Made by a program: the position numbers and the translations under genes
In this document: piece after piece, positions 52,578 through 61,513 of the stretch
Layout of the letters: every line of letters starts with the position of its first letter
How positions within the stretch are numbered: the stretch's first letter is position 1
Notes under the pieces: generated by a model
What the model was told of the DNA's origin: nothing
What the model saw: the letters and a program-made list of their open reading frames with translations, nothing else
The model's database searches: none
Origin: Endoryza foliicola
GTDB lineage: Bacteria > Bacteroidota > Bacteroidia > Chitinophagales > Chitinophagaceae
Reading direction: 5' to 3'
DNA: 64,000 nucleotides
Assembly: GCA_965226965.1 (NCBI GenBank)
Contig: OZ245715.1
Location: 3,782,001 to 3,846,000 of the forward strand

Positions 52578-53357
52578 ATGGTTCAAAAGGATTTTGCAAA
52601 TAGAGCCGTTTCCATTTTAAAGGAAACAGAGTCAGTGATTGGGTTGGCTGCCGGAGGATCGTGGATAACAAATGAGTTAGATGAATTTTCTGATCTCGAC
52701 TTGATAGTAGTTACGGTCGATAAAATTTCCGATCAGATTGCTAAAATGAAAGAAATTGCCGATTCACTCGGTGATCTTCTTTCAGCGTTCACCGGCGAGC
52801 ACGTTGGGGAACCAAGGTTGTTGATTTGCTTATATGAAAATCCGTTGCTACATGTTGATCTGAAATTTCTAACACTCAACGAATTTCACGTTAGAGTTGA
52901 GAATCCTGTTGTATTGTTGGATAAGAAAGATCTATTAGCCTCAAGTTTTAAAAAATCCGATCCGAAATTCCCCTACCCCGATTACCAATGGATCGAAGAC
53001 CGCATTTGGACCTGGATTCATTATGCACTAACAAAAATAGGAAGAGGGGAATACTTAGAAGCGCACGACTTTCTTGCATCCTTAAGAATGATGGTGTTAG
53101 GTCCGCTTCTTCACATCAAAAAATCAAGTTTGCCAAGGGGAGTACGTAAACTTGAATCTATATTAGATGAAGAAGAAATAACCGAGCTTCGTAAAACTTT
53201 ATCGAACTACAACAGAAATGATTTGCTAAAGAGTTTAAGAAATGCAGTAAATCTGTACAAACAATTAAGAACATCACTATTCGATGAAACAATTCAGCTT
53301 CAAGAAGCAACGGAACGAGCGGTGATGAAGTATTTCGATCAGTTAGAGAAAGACTGA
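52578..53357 (+). CDS. Nucleotidyltransferase (aminoglycoside-type fold)
   Basis: A 259-residue protein with the polymerase-beta nucleotidyltransferase signature: GGSW (26-29) followed by D39-x-D41 in FSDLDLIVV, and a third acidic residue D94 in HVDLKF. The C-terminal helical half (about 140-259) resembles the substrate domain of ANT-type enzymes. It might adenylate an aminoglycoside or another small molecule; the exact class cannot be set. The preceding gene is a metallo-beta-lactamase, 48 bases away. Confidence 0.83.
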   Translation: MVQKDFANRAVSILKETESVIGLAAGGSWITNELDEFSDLDLIVVTVDKISDQIAKMKEIADSLGDLLSAFTGEHVGEPRLLICLYENPLLHVDLKFLTLNEFHVRVENPVVLLDKKDLLASSFKKSDPKFPYPDYQWIEDRIWTWIHYALTKIGRGEYLEAHDFLASLRMMVLGPLLHIKKSSLPRGVRKLESILDEEEITELRKTLSNYNRNDLLKSLRNAVNLYKQLRTSLFDETIQLQEATERAVMKYFDQLEKD

Positions 53358-53412
53358 TGCTATCCTTTTCACCCTATCTAATTTGAGATCTAATACAAAA
53401 ATTGGATTTCAA

Positions 53413-53614
53413 TGCCACAATTCAATCTTATTCTGAACAGTGCCACCAAAGCGACAAAGGTAATCCTTACCCAAATCCTACTCATCCAACTCAATCCTAG
53501 CTTAACACAATTGGCCTACAGTGCCACAATTCAATTCTATTCTGAACGGGGCCACCAAAGCTACAAAGGTAATCCTAACCCAAATCCTACCAATCCAACC
53601 TAATCCTAGCTTAA
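53413..53614. repeat. 109-base direct tandem repeat
   Basis: TGCCACAATTCAATTC... is repeated at 53522 with about 85-90% identity, ending in CAATCCTAGCTTA in both copies. The open frame through it is a product of the repeat. It sits between a gene end and the start of the next lipoprotein gene. Confidence 0.8.
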
Positions 53615-53645
53615 AATGGCGTACATTCACCCCCAAAAACGCCAC

Positions 53646-54101
53646 ATGAAATTCACCCTCATCTGCTTAAGCCTGCTCACAGTAGTAGCTTGCAATACCC
53701 CGGCAACAAAAGAGCCAAGCCCCGCTCCTATCATCGGTACTTGGAAACTACTTTCCGGCACAACCATTAAAGGAACCGATACTACCACCACCGATTATAC
53801 CAAAGGCAAAGAAATGATCAAGATCATTACTGCCACGCATTTCTCATTTCTCAACCACGATTTGAATCATGGAAAAGATTCCACTGCCTCCTTTACCGCC
53901 GGCGGTGGCCGCGTGAAAATTGGCGAGGGCAAGTACACTGAACTATTGGACTATTGCAACTACCGTGAATGGGAAGGCGGAACCTTTGATTTCGATTATA
54001 CGGTTTCAGGAGATTCGCTTTCAATCATCGGAATTGAAAAAGTGGAAAAAGCAGATGTGAATCATTTGAATATCGAGAAATACATAAGAGTGAAACAATA
54101 A
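53646..54101 (+). CDS. Lipocalin-like lipoprotein
   Basis: A 151-residue predicted lipoprotein; ATG at 53646 begins MKFTLICLSLLTVVAC, whose lipobox is VVAC. The opening IIGTWKLLSGTTIKGTD and later ATHFSFLNHD and YCNYREWEGGTFDFDYTVSGD are lipocalin-like. Such proteins are common in this group and generally of unknown ligand. Alternative start at 53616 lies in the repeat and is unlikely. Confidence 0.78.
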   Translation: MKFTLICLSLLTVVACNTPATKEPSPAPIIGTWKLLSGTTIKGTDTTTTDYTKGKEMIKIITATHFSFLNHDLNHGKDSTASFTAGGGRVKIGEGKYTELLDYCNYREWEGGTFDFDYTVSGDSLSIIGIEKVEKADVNHLNIEKYIRVKQ

Positions 54102-54143
54102 TAGCCACTACATGTATTGGAATTAAACTAAAAGAAATCGAAA

Positions 54144-54953
54144 ATGAAGACGCATCTAAAACTTTACGGCAACGCTTTCTTATTTTGTTTCTTGTTTACA
54201 GCTCTTTATGTACTCGTGTATTTCTTTGTATCTCCTATCTACTCTGAACCGAGTCGGACTTTTCACGCGTTCGTTGGTTGCCTTGTAGCTTTTGGAATAA
54301 GCTATGTTTTTATAAAACAAGATCGAAGATCATGGAAAGAAATTGGGGTAAGTCTCCAATCAAGCTCCATTCCTAACTTCTTAAAAGGTGTTCTCATTGG
54401 AATCTTTATCATGGGGACTCTAGTTCTAGCAGTTGTGTTATTTTCCAATTTCTCTATTCACACAAATACAAATGCCAGTTTACTAAACTTTCTCCTTTCA
54501 ACGGCTGTGCTATTACCGCTTGCCTATATGGAGGAGCTTGCTTTTCGCGGCTATCCACTGCTTATCTTAAAAGAAGGAACCTCCACTCGAATAGCACTCG
54601 TTGGTACATCAATACTCTTTGCTCTTTACCACATTGCAAATAACTGGACGTTTCAAGCCGCTTTTTTAGGTGCCGGAGTTTGGGGAATTGTATATGGAAT
54701 TGCAGCCCTTTATTCTAAAGGGTTGGCCATGCCCACCGGACTGCATTATGCAGCCAATCTCACTACTTCTGCATTTAGTGTAAAATCAGGCGGTGCAGCA
54801 CTTTGGGTGCTTACAAATAAGTCGGGGAGCAGTTTAGAAGAATATCAAGCAAGTGAGTTGGAGACGCTGTTACCGCAGTTGGGGTTGTTGATATTTGCGA
54901 TTTTGGCAATGGAATCATATATTAGGTTTGAAAGAAATAAACTCCAACACTGA
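54144..54953 (+). CDS. CPBP-family intramembrane protease (CAAX-like)
   Basis: A 269-residue multi-span membrane protein with the abortive-infection/CAAX-protease motifs in order: E130-E131-x3-R135 (EELAFR), H163 in LYHIANNW and H201-x3-N205 (HYAAN). About eight spans are predicted. Bacterial CPBP proteins include bacteriocin-immunity and signalling proteases; the target here is unknown. Single gene. Confidence 0.92.
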   Translation: MKTHLKLYGNAFLFCFLFTALYVLVYFFVSPIYSEPSRTFHAFVGCLVAFGISYVFIKQDRRSWKEIGVSLQSSSIPNFLKGVLIGIFIMGTLVLAVVLFSNFSIHTNTNASLLNFLLSTAVLLPLAYMEELAFRGYPLLILKEGTSTRIALVGTSILFALYHIANNWTFQAAFLGAGVWGIVYGIAALYSKGLAMPTGLHYAANLTTSAFSVKSGGAALWVLTNKSGSSLEEYQASELETLLPQLGLLIFAILAMESYIRFERNKLQH

Positions 54954-54978
54954 TATTGCTATTTGAATCATTCAAGAA

Positions 54979-56256
54979 ATGCTCAAATTCCTCAAAAACC
55001 TTTTCACTCAAAAAAACTTCCCGCCTGAAACGGAGGCGGGTACCATTGCATTGGAAGGCGAGCTTATAAAAGTATACGATACGGAATCCATTAGAACCGG
55101 TGAAATAGACCTCTCAAAACTATCAAGAGTGTATCTGGTAACCGATGGAGAGAAAACCCCTTTGCTTTATTTATTCGATTTCACCGAGCATTATATTCCC
55201 ATAAATTTCAAAGGCTTTCAAGTTGTTTATGAATATCTATCAAATCGCTTTGAATTTGATGACGCTACTTTTTTCAAATATGTTGATCATGCCTATTCGA
55301 TCAAGAAAAAGTTATGGACAGCAAAGCACACTGTTAATTATGAAATTTTAGAGAACGGACCTAAAGACCAATCCTACGGATATGAAATTCAAAGCCCGGA
55401 AAAAGAAATCCTTCATTGGGATCTTACGTACGATCAATTAGAACAACATCCTGCTATTGTTTTTGAAAAATCTCCATATGGACAAAAGATTCAAAAATTC
55501 AAGTACCCCGTTCGCATCGGATCAATTCTACTTTCTGATTTTAGTTCCTATTTTGATAATGGAAGAACCGATGCACCGGTACTTCATTTCTACGCGGCAT
55601 GCAGCAACGAAGAAGGAAATGACCGGAGCTACTTCGAATTAAAGGCAGTGCTGTTGCACATGATGGGAAAATCTGCAATTACGGGCGGTTATGAAAGAAA
55701 GGATCAAAAAAGCTGCATTTTGCAATCGCAAGGAATGATCTACACTATTTCATACACCAGCACAAATGATTGGACTTACGAAACGGGGTACACCATTTTT
55801 TCCGTTCAGAACAATCGCGACTATCCTCAACTACTTCTAAACGAGTCTTACGAATCAGTCATTCAAATAGACGCAAGCCTCGTACTATCCGATTCAATGG
55901 AAATGAATGCTGAGTACAAGAGATCGGCCCGAATAAAGAAAAGACCGGACGAGATATTGAAACAGTTTGGAACTAAAACAGTTATTTGGCGAGATGACCT
56001 AAATAAAATGATTGGATTTGCTTGTGGAAATTTTTCACAATTATTCAGTCAATCGGAGTTACTGTCGGTCTCCATACAAAACATCATTCCTGCCAAAGGC
56101 GGCGGTGGCAGCTATCTGGAACTGAATCTTAAAAACCGAGACTATCCCTACGCTGTTTTCACAGAACAGTACAAATATTTCGATCCCTTCAGTAGTTCAA
56201 TTAGCGAACTCTTACAGCTTGAAATAGACATAAAACCGGAATACCACGACTGTTAA
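54979..56256 (+). CDS. Conserved protein of unknown function
   Basis: A 425-residue cytoplasmic protein that starts 25 bases after the protease gene, so the two may be one operon. It is beta-rich with few cysteines. Stretches such as IDLSKLSRVYLVTDGEKTPLLYLFDF, EILHWDLTYDQLEQHPAIV and GGGGSYLELNLKNRDYPYAVF do not match a family I know. No signal peptide or membrane segment. Length and composition are those of a normal gene. Confidence 0.76.
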   Translation: MLKFLKNLFTQKNFPPETEAGTIALEGELIKVYDTESIRTGEIDLSKLSRVYLVTDGEKTPLLYLFDFTEHYIPINFKGFQVVYEYLSNRFEFDDATFFKYVDHAYSIKKKLWTAKHTVNYEILENGPKDQSYGYEIQSPEKEILHWDLTYDQLEQHPAIVFEKSPYGQKIQKFKYPVRIGSILLSDFSSYFDNGRTDAPVLHFYAACSNEEGNDRSYFELKAVLLHMMGKSAITGGYERKDQKSCILQSQGMIYTISYTSTNDWTYETGYTIFSVQNNRDYPQLLLNESYESVIQIDASLVLSDSMEMNAEYKRSARIKKRPDEILKQFGTKTVIWRDDLNKMIGFACGNFSQLFSQSELLSVSIQNIIPAKGGGGSYLELNLKNRDYPYAVFTEQYKYFDPFSSSISELLQLEIDIKPEYHDC

Positions 56257-56367
56257 CGCTTGCCATTTTCTTTTTAAATTGCTTTCGATAGAGTTAAGTA
56301 AATTTAGAGACCCGCACAGAACAAAAACTACTCAATGCGGTCAATTGAACGACTCAACCTCATTTGC

Positions 56368-58812
56368 ATGAAAACTTCTGCCCTCTTTCAAAAAACCTTT
56401 GTTTCCTTGCTTTGCTTTCTTTCGATCGCAACTAATCAAACCAAGGCTCAATTCGACCCTTCTACCGGTTTATGGTATAAAGATTCTGTAGATAAATGGG
56501 AAGACGCCTTGCCCATCGGGAACGGCCGTTTAGGAGGCATGTACTTCGGCAATGTGCATACCGATCGCTTGCAGTTCAATGAAGATACCTATTGGAGTGG
56601 AGGCCCCTACTCTACTGTAAAAAAAGGCGGATACAAAGTACTACCGCAACTGCAGCAACTCTTGTTCGAAAAGAAATTCGTAGAAGGGCATTTATTGTTT
56701 GGAAAATACTTATTAGGAAATCCCGTGGAACAACAGAAATACCAAAACATGGGAAATCTGGTTCTCAATTTCAATTATACTGATACTATCAATTATTACA
56801 AGCGCACCCTTGATCTTAGCACCGGAATAGCCAGCATTAGCTACGAACACAAGGGTGTAACCTATACGCGAGAACTGTTTTCTTCTTTCCCTGATCAAGC
56901 CATTGTAATGCGCATCACCGCTAACAAAGCCGGTTCCATTAATTTGCAAGCTGAACTGCAAGGAGTGCGAAACCAAACCCATTCTAACTATGCTACCGAT
57001 TATTTTAGCATGGAAGTGATCGACTCGAAACAATTAAAACTCAGTGGCAAAAGCGCCGACTACCTTGGTGTGAAAGGTCAACTTCGCTATGAAGCGCGAT
57101 TGGTGGCCCGCGTAAAAGGCGGAACTACAAAAAAGAATGTACAGTCCATTGAAATTGAAGGCGCTGATGAAGTAGTAATAATACTAGTTGCTGCCACCAA
57201 TTTCAATAACTACAAAGATGTAAGTGCCAATGCTGCCCAACGTGTAGCAGATTATCTTAAATCAATTGAGCATCGGAGTTATGAAGCTATCAAAGCCGAT
57301 CACATAAAAGAGCACAAGGCCCTATTTGGCAGAGTAGAGTTAGAACTTCCCACTACTGCTCAATCATTTCTACCCACCAATGAAAGAATTCAGAAAGTGC
57401 ACGAGGGTGCGGATCCCTCATTTGCAGCCTTGGGCTATCAGTTTGGAAGGTACATTATGATGGGATCTTCACGTCCGGGAACCCAAGCCAGTAATTTACA
57501 GGGCATTTGGAACAACGACCAGAATCCTTGGTGGGATTCCAAGTACACCACCAATATCAATACCCAAATGAACTATTGGAATGTAGATGCCGGAAACCTC
57601 AGTGAATGTTCCCAACCTTTGTTTGATTTGATTCGAGAAGTATCGGATCAAGGAAAGCAAGTGGCCAAGGAACATTATGGAGTAAATGAAGGATGGGTAT
57701 TTCACCAGAATACTGATATCTGGCGGGTTGCAGCACCGATGGATGGATCGAACTGGGGCGCGTTTACTACAGGCGGAGCATGGCTCTGCACACATATTTG
57801 GGAGCATTTCTTATACACGCGTGATACTGCCTTTCTTCGAAAAAACTACGCCCTCCTAAAAGGTAATGTTCAGTTCTTTTTGAAGTTCTTGGTAAAAGAT
57901 CCGGTACACGGATGGTTGGTCACCAATCCCTCTACTTCTCCTGAGAATGTTCCAGGCAGTCCGGGCAATACCCGCTTTTTCGACGAAATGAATGGAGCCT
58001 ATTACAATGGATCGCAGATCTGTTATGGCTCTACCATCGATGAACAAATTCTGACCGATTTGTTTGGATACATGGCACAGGCCACTGAAGTATTGAAAAT
58101 TGATACAACTTTTAAAAAGCAAGTACTAAAAGCCAGAGCAGCACTCGCTCCTATGCAGATTGGGAGAGACGGTACTTTGCAAGAGTGGATTGAAGACTGG
58201 CCTCAAACGGAAAAGAACCACCGCCATTTCTCCCATTTGTATGGGCTGTATCCGGGGCATGTCATTTCACCCCTACGAACACCCGAATTAATAGAACCTG
58301 TGAAGAAAGTATTGGAACAGAGGGGCGACGGTGCATCGGGCTGGTCGCGAGTATGGAAAATGTGCGAATGGGCTCGATTGTTTGATGGCAATAGAGCGAA
58401 TAAAATATTCAAAGGATACATTCAGGAACAGTGTACCAAATCCTTGTTTGGAAAATGTTATGCCGCCATGCAAGTAGATGCATCTTTTGGATTGGAAGCA
58501 GCCGTGAACGAGATGTTAGTGCAATCACAAGAAGGTTTTATTCAATTATTGCCGGCATTGCCCGATGAATGGAAAGCAGCCGGATCGTTTAGGGGTGTAA
58601 TTACGAGAGGAGCATTTGAATTGAATTTTCAATGGCAAGAAGGAAGGGTCAGTAGGTTGAAAGTAGTATCCAGAGCCGGAATGCCGTTTACATTCAAATT
58701 CGATCATGTACCAACGGTATTGCTTAATGGAAAACCGGTTACAATAATTGAAGTTGGAAATGGTTTGTATCGATTCGAAACCGCACGGATGGGGAACTAT
58801 GAGATCAATTAA
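56368..58812 (+). CDS. GH95 alpha-L-fucosidase (1,2-alpha type)
   Basis: An 814-residue secreted glycoside hydrolase, GH95 family, with signal peptide ending near TKAQ (about residue 25). DSVDKWEDALPIGNGRLGGMYFGNVHTDRLQFNEDTYWSG is the typical start. The (alpha/alpha)6 catalytic core has GIWNNDQNPWWDSKYTTNINTQMNYW, then the QEWIEDWPQ segment and RNHSHLYGLYPGH-like EKNHRHFSHLYGLYPG. GH95 enzymes remove terminal alpha-1,2-linked fucose (and some galactose) from glycans. ATG at 56368 begins the signal sequence; the ATG at 56335 is less likely. No SusC/SusD neighbours, so it is a solitary enzyme. Confidence 0.93.
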   Translation: MKTSALFQKTFVSLLCFLSIATNQTKAQFDPSTGLWYKDSVDKWEDALPIGNGRLGGMYFGNVHTDRLQFNEDTYWSGGPYSTVKKGGYKVLPQLQQLLFEKKFVEGHLLFGKYLLGNPVEQQKYQNMGNLVLNFNYTDTINYYKRTLDLSTGIASISYEHKGVTYTRELFSSFPDQAIVMRITANKAGSINLQAELQGVRNQTHSNYATDYFSMEVIDSKQLKLSGKSADYLGVKGQLRYEARLVARVKGGTTKKNVQSIEIEGADEVVIILVAATNFNNYKDVSANAAQRVADYLKSIEHRSYEAIKADHIKEHKALFGRVELELPTTAQSFLPTNERIQKVHEGADPSFAALGYQFGRYIMMGSSRPGTQASNLQGIWNNDQNPWWDSKYTTNINTQMNYWNVDAGNLSECSQPLFDLIREVSDQGKQVAKEHYGVNEGWVFHQNTDIWRVAAPMDGSNWGAFTTGGAWLCTHIWEHFLYTRDTAFLRKNYALLKGNVQFFLKFLVKDPVHGWLVTNPSTSPENVPGSPGNTRFFDEMNGAYYNGSQICYGSTIDEQILTDLFGYMAQATEVLKIDTTFKKQVLKARAALAPMQIGRDGTLQEWIEDWPQTEKNHRHFSHLYGLYPGHVISPLRTPELIEPVKKVLEQRGDGASGWSRVWKMCEWARLFDGNRANKIFKGYIQEQCTKSLFGKCYAAMQVDASFGLEAAVNEMLVQSQEGFIQLLPALPDEWKAAGSFRGVITRGAFELNFQWQEGRVSRLKVVSRAGMPFTFKFDHVPTVLLNGKPVTIIEVGNGLYRFETARMGNYEIN

Positions 58813-58937
58813 TAATTAATAATTAATTATGAAGTGCCGCCCTGTTTAAGAACATTGCATACATCAGAAAAAATTCTGTATATAGCGCAATAACGCAATG
58901 CTATTTTATACTCCGAAAGAAGAAGCCGAAAACTTAA

Positions 58938-58970
58938 TTGTTCGCAAAACACTCCTATTTTGACGCAAGA
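58938..58970 (+). promoter_or_regulatory. Shared motif (activator site candidate)
   Basis: TTGTTCGCAAAACACTCC is followed by TTTTGACGCAAGAA, close to the 33.1 kb copy. TTGACG begins at 58960, exactly 39 bases before TAGCTTTA at 58999, the likely -7 box of the next gene. Confidence 0.5.
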
Positions 58971-59027
58971 ATACATGCGGATTCTCAATTCGCTACTTTA
59001 GCTTTAATCATCACAAAAATCATTTGA

Positions 59028-59636
59028 ATGAGAAAAATTACGGTATTAGCCATGATGTCGTTAGACGGTGTTATTCAATCGCCCGGTGGCAAAAAAGAAG
59101 ATGTTTCCAATGGATTTAAATACGGTGGATGGGTGGCGCCATTCAGTGATGCAACCTACAATGAAGTGGTGAAAAAAGAATTGGCACCGGCCGCCTATTT
59201 ATTGGGCAGAAAAACATTTGAAATGTGGTCAAAGTATTGGCCTCAACATGATGCAATCTGGCCTGGTATCAACAAGGGCATGAAGTACGTATTCTCAAAA
59301 AAACTAAAGAATACCGACCCATTGATTAAAAACTGGGCACATTCGAGTGTTGTGTCTTCCATTGCTACTATAAAAAAATTGAAACAAACGAAAGGTCCTC
59401 ACCTGCATGTATGGGGAAGCAGCGAGTTGATACAACAATTACTAAAGCACGATTTGGTGGATGAACTTCGTTTGAAAATTCATCCAATCATTCTGGGAAA
59501 GGGTAAGAAGCTTTTCGGCAGTGGCGCGATACCGGTAGCCTTCAAGTTAAAGGAAAGCATTACCACATCGAAAGGTGTAATAATCGCCAGCTATCAACGC
59601 AATGGTTCGGTTAAAACCAAGGATATAGATGCATGA
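59028..59636 (+). CDS. Dihydrofolate-reductase-fold protein (RibD C-terminal type)
   Basis: A 202-residue protein with the pattern VLAMMSLDGVIQSPGGKKEDVSNGFKYGGW, LLGRKTFEMWSKYWP and VWGSSELIQQLLKHDLVDELRLKIHPIILG, the DHFR-like/RibD-C family. It is related to but distinct from the protein at 50600. It probably acts as an NADPH-dependent reductase of unknown substrate. It has its own upstream motif and -7 box. Confidence 0.89.
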   Translation: MRKITVLAMMSLDGVIQSPGGKKEDVSNGFKYGGWVAPFSDATYNEVVKKELAPAAYLLGRKTFEMWSKYWPQHDAIWPGINKGMKYVFSKKLKNTDPLIKNWAHSSVVSSIATIKKLKQTKGPHLHVWGSSELIQQLLKHDLVDELRLKIHPIILGKGKKLFGSGAIPVAFKLKESITTSKGVIIASYQRNGSVKTKDIDA

Positions 59637-59660
59637 TTGTCGTTAAAATAACTTTGTGCT

Positions 59661-60506
59661 CTATAGAATTGTGATTGCGCCAGCCGCTAATCCAACTGTT
59701 GACTTGGAAATACTGCCCCCTGTGGCGCTGCTTACCGAATACGAAAGTATTTGAACATCAACGAGCTTAATACTTAAAATAGAGGATTTGAAATCGGGTG
59801 TAAGCAACTCAATCTGCCCTTGTTCTTTCTTCACACCGGCCGCTCCTGTATTGAACCATTGACTCCAATTGGCTCCATCGATGGCTGCCAATTCAATAGT
59901 AAAAGGAACCAAAGCATTTGAAGAAGGTCGAATGATCATTTCTGATAACTTGGAAACGCGCTTCGTTGGTAGATTCCCAATGGTAATTGCATAATTAGAA
60001 GACAAAGCTTTTGCGGCTTTCAAACTAGGCGGAGCAATTTTTTGTCCGGTTGGCAACGCGGCTACTTTCTTCGCTTTTATTTTATAAGACAAGACTACCG
60101 TATTTTTCTCTGAAGCATTCAACGCAGAAATTTTCATTTCTTCAATACTAACAGAAGAATATACTTTGTCTTCCAAACTGTTGTTATTAAAATCTAACAT
60201 TTGAAATTCCAAATCGAGAGGAACAGTGCTAAGGCTAGCGGCTGCTTTTGCTTGCAAGCTTGTTTTGCTTGTTGCCAATGTTTGGAGTGCAAGTACAACA
60301 GCTTTTGTAGCAGGGAGGTTGTTGAGCTGAATATCAAAACTCGCTGTGTGCACAGTGGCACCCGTTGCATCAACTGCATCAGTGCGAGTTAAGTTCTGTA
60401 CTAGCGAGGCATTTTTATTGATGGTTAAAACAATGGATTGAGCAGCGGCGATGGCTACAAAGCCAAAACTGGCTATCATTGTCATCAAAAAGGAATGAAA
60501 TTTCAT
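59661..60506 (-). CDS. Secreted protein of unknown function
   Basis: A 281-residue exported protein on the minus strand with a signal peptide ending IAAAQ (about residue 23). It is alanine-, serine- and threonine-rich and mostly beta-like, with four or more NLP/NLPTKR segments, a pattern seen in adhesive or phage-tail-like structural proteins. One W-S-Q-W motif occurs at about residue 213. No family is certain. Its stop lies 24 bases from the end of the plus-strand reductase gene, so the two are convergent. Confidence 0.75.
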   Translation of the reverse strand: MKFHSFLMTMIASFGFVAIAAAQSIVLTINKNASLVQNLTRTDAVDATGATVHTASFDIQLNNLPATKAVVLALQTLATSKTSLQAKAAASLSTVPLDLEFQMLDFNNNSLEDKVYSSVSIEEMKISALNASEKNTVVLSYKIKAKKVAALPTGQKIAPPSLKAAKALSSNYAITIGNLPTKRVSKLSEMIIRPSSNALVPFTIELAAIDGANWSQWFNTGAAGVKKEQGQIELLTPDFKSSILSIKLVDVQILSYSVSSATGGSISKSTVGLAAGAITIL

Positions 60507-60636
60507 AAAAGTCTAATTTTAACGGTATGGCTGCAAAGTAGTCCTTCTAGTCATGCACTGGTATCCCTTAATTCAGGGATATTCTCTCCTATTTTCAAGG
60601 TATTTTTTCGAACCAAATTCATCTTTATCTGTTTTT

Positions 60637-61236
60637 ATGGGCATGAAAGCAGAGATAAGTGCTGTATCCGCAGCCGAGATAGAGAATGAACTATGGGATT
60701 TGTTGAAATCCGGAGCTTCCAACCATAAATCAGCTTTTCACACGGCCACCATTGCTACCGTAAGTGATTCTTTTCCTTTCATCCGTACTGTGGTATTGAG
60801 AGCTGCCAACAGGGAAGAAAAGACTTTAAGATTTCACACGGATATTAGGTCGCCAAAGTTTCAGCATTTAGAAAAGAATCCAAACATAAGTTGGCTGTTT
60901 TACGACAAGGAACTTCGAATTCAAGTACGCATAAAAGCGCAAGCGAGTATACATCATTGCGATGAAATTGCTGAAATAGCGTGGGAGCAATCGCGTGTTT
61001 CTGCGAAAATGTGTTATACTACTACCAGTGGTCCCGGCACATTGATTGAAGCGCCTGAGCTAATACAGTTCAATGTAGCGGAGATGACTATTGAAGATGA
61101 AACCTTCGCCCGATCAAATTTTGCGGTAGTTCTCTCTACAATTCAAGCAATGGATGTTTTATTCCTGCACCATTCCGGTCACAAACGATTTTTGATAGAT
61201 TATGAGAAGGGGATGCAGAGTTGGGTGCAGGTGTGA
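60637..61236 (+). CDS. Pyridoxamine-5'-phosphate-oxidase-like flavoprotein
   Basis: A 199-residue protein of the PNPOx split-barrel family: residues about 25-90 contain HTATIATVSDSFPFIRTVVLRAANREEKTLRFHTDIRSPKFQHLEKNPNISWLFYD, the FMN-binding core. The length is close to PdxH, but the C-terminal pyridoxamine-site motif is not clear, so it may be a PdxH-like oxidase of other specificity. ATG at 60637 (or 60643) is chosen over the far upstream one at 60553. Confidence 0.86.
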   Translation: MGMKAEISAVSAAEIENELWDLLKSGASNHKSAFHTATIATVSDSFPFIRTVVLRAANREEKTLRFHTDIRSPKFQHLEKNPNISWLFYDKELRIQVRIKAQASIHHCDEIAEIAWEQSRVSAKMCYTTTSGPGTLIEAPELIQFNVAEMTIEDETFARSNFAVVLSTIQAMDVLFLHHSGHKRFLIDYEKGMQSWVQV

Positions 61237-61513
61237 GGAGAAGAGGAGACGAGGAAGAGAGGAGACGAGGAAACGAGGAGGCCCTCCGTGTCTCTGTGGT
61301 TGTCATTTTTAGTACCGAAAATTAGAGGCTGGAACTGAAAATGTGCTGATCGAATCTCAACCGCTAATCGGTGTTATCCTGCATTTAAAATTCACAAAAT
61401 CTGTGGTCAAAAAAAATATAAAATCACCCTCGCACAACATTGCATTGCTTCTTCATCTATAATTACCATTTCTTGTTCCAAACAATCGTACCTTTCTACA
61501 AACATTCCTCCAT
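61237..61513. repeat. Non-coding repeat patch with GAGGAGAC run
   Basis: GAGGAGAAGAGGAGACGAGG-like sequence at 61236-61281 parallels the run near 250. Following words, GTGTCTCTGTGGTTG and AAATCTGTGGTC, match the repeat at 490-600 and 45.4 kb. At 61489-61496 a TACCTTTC box is the likely -7 of the next gene. Confidence 0.55.

Noticed and set aside
53412..53603. 63-codon frame
   Set aside because: It lies inside the 109-base tandem repeat and repeats itself; it has no start context.
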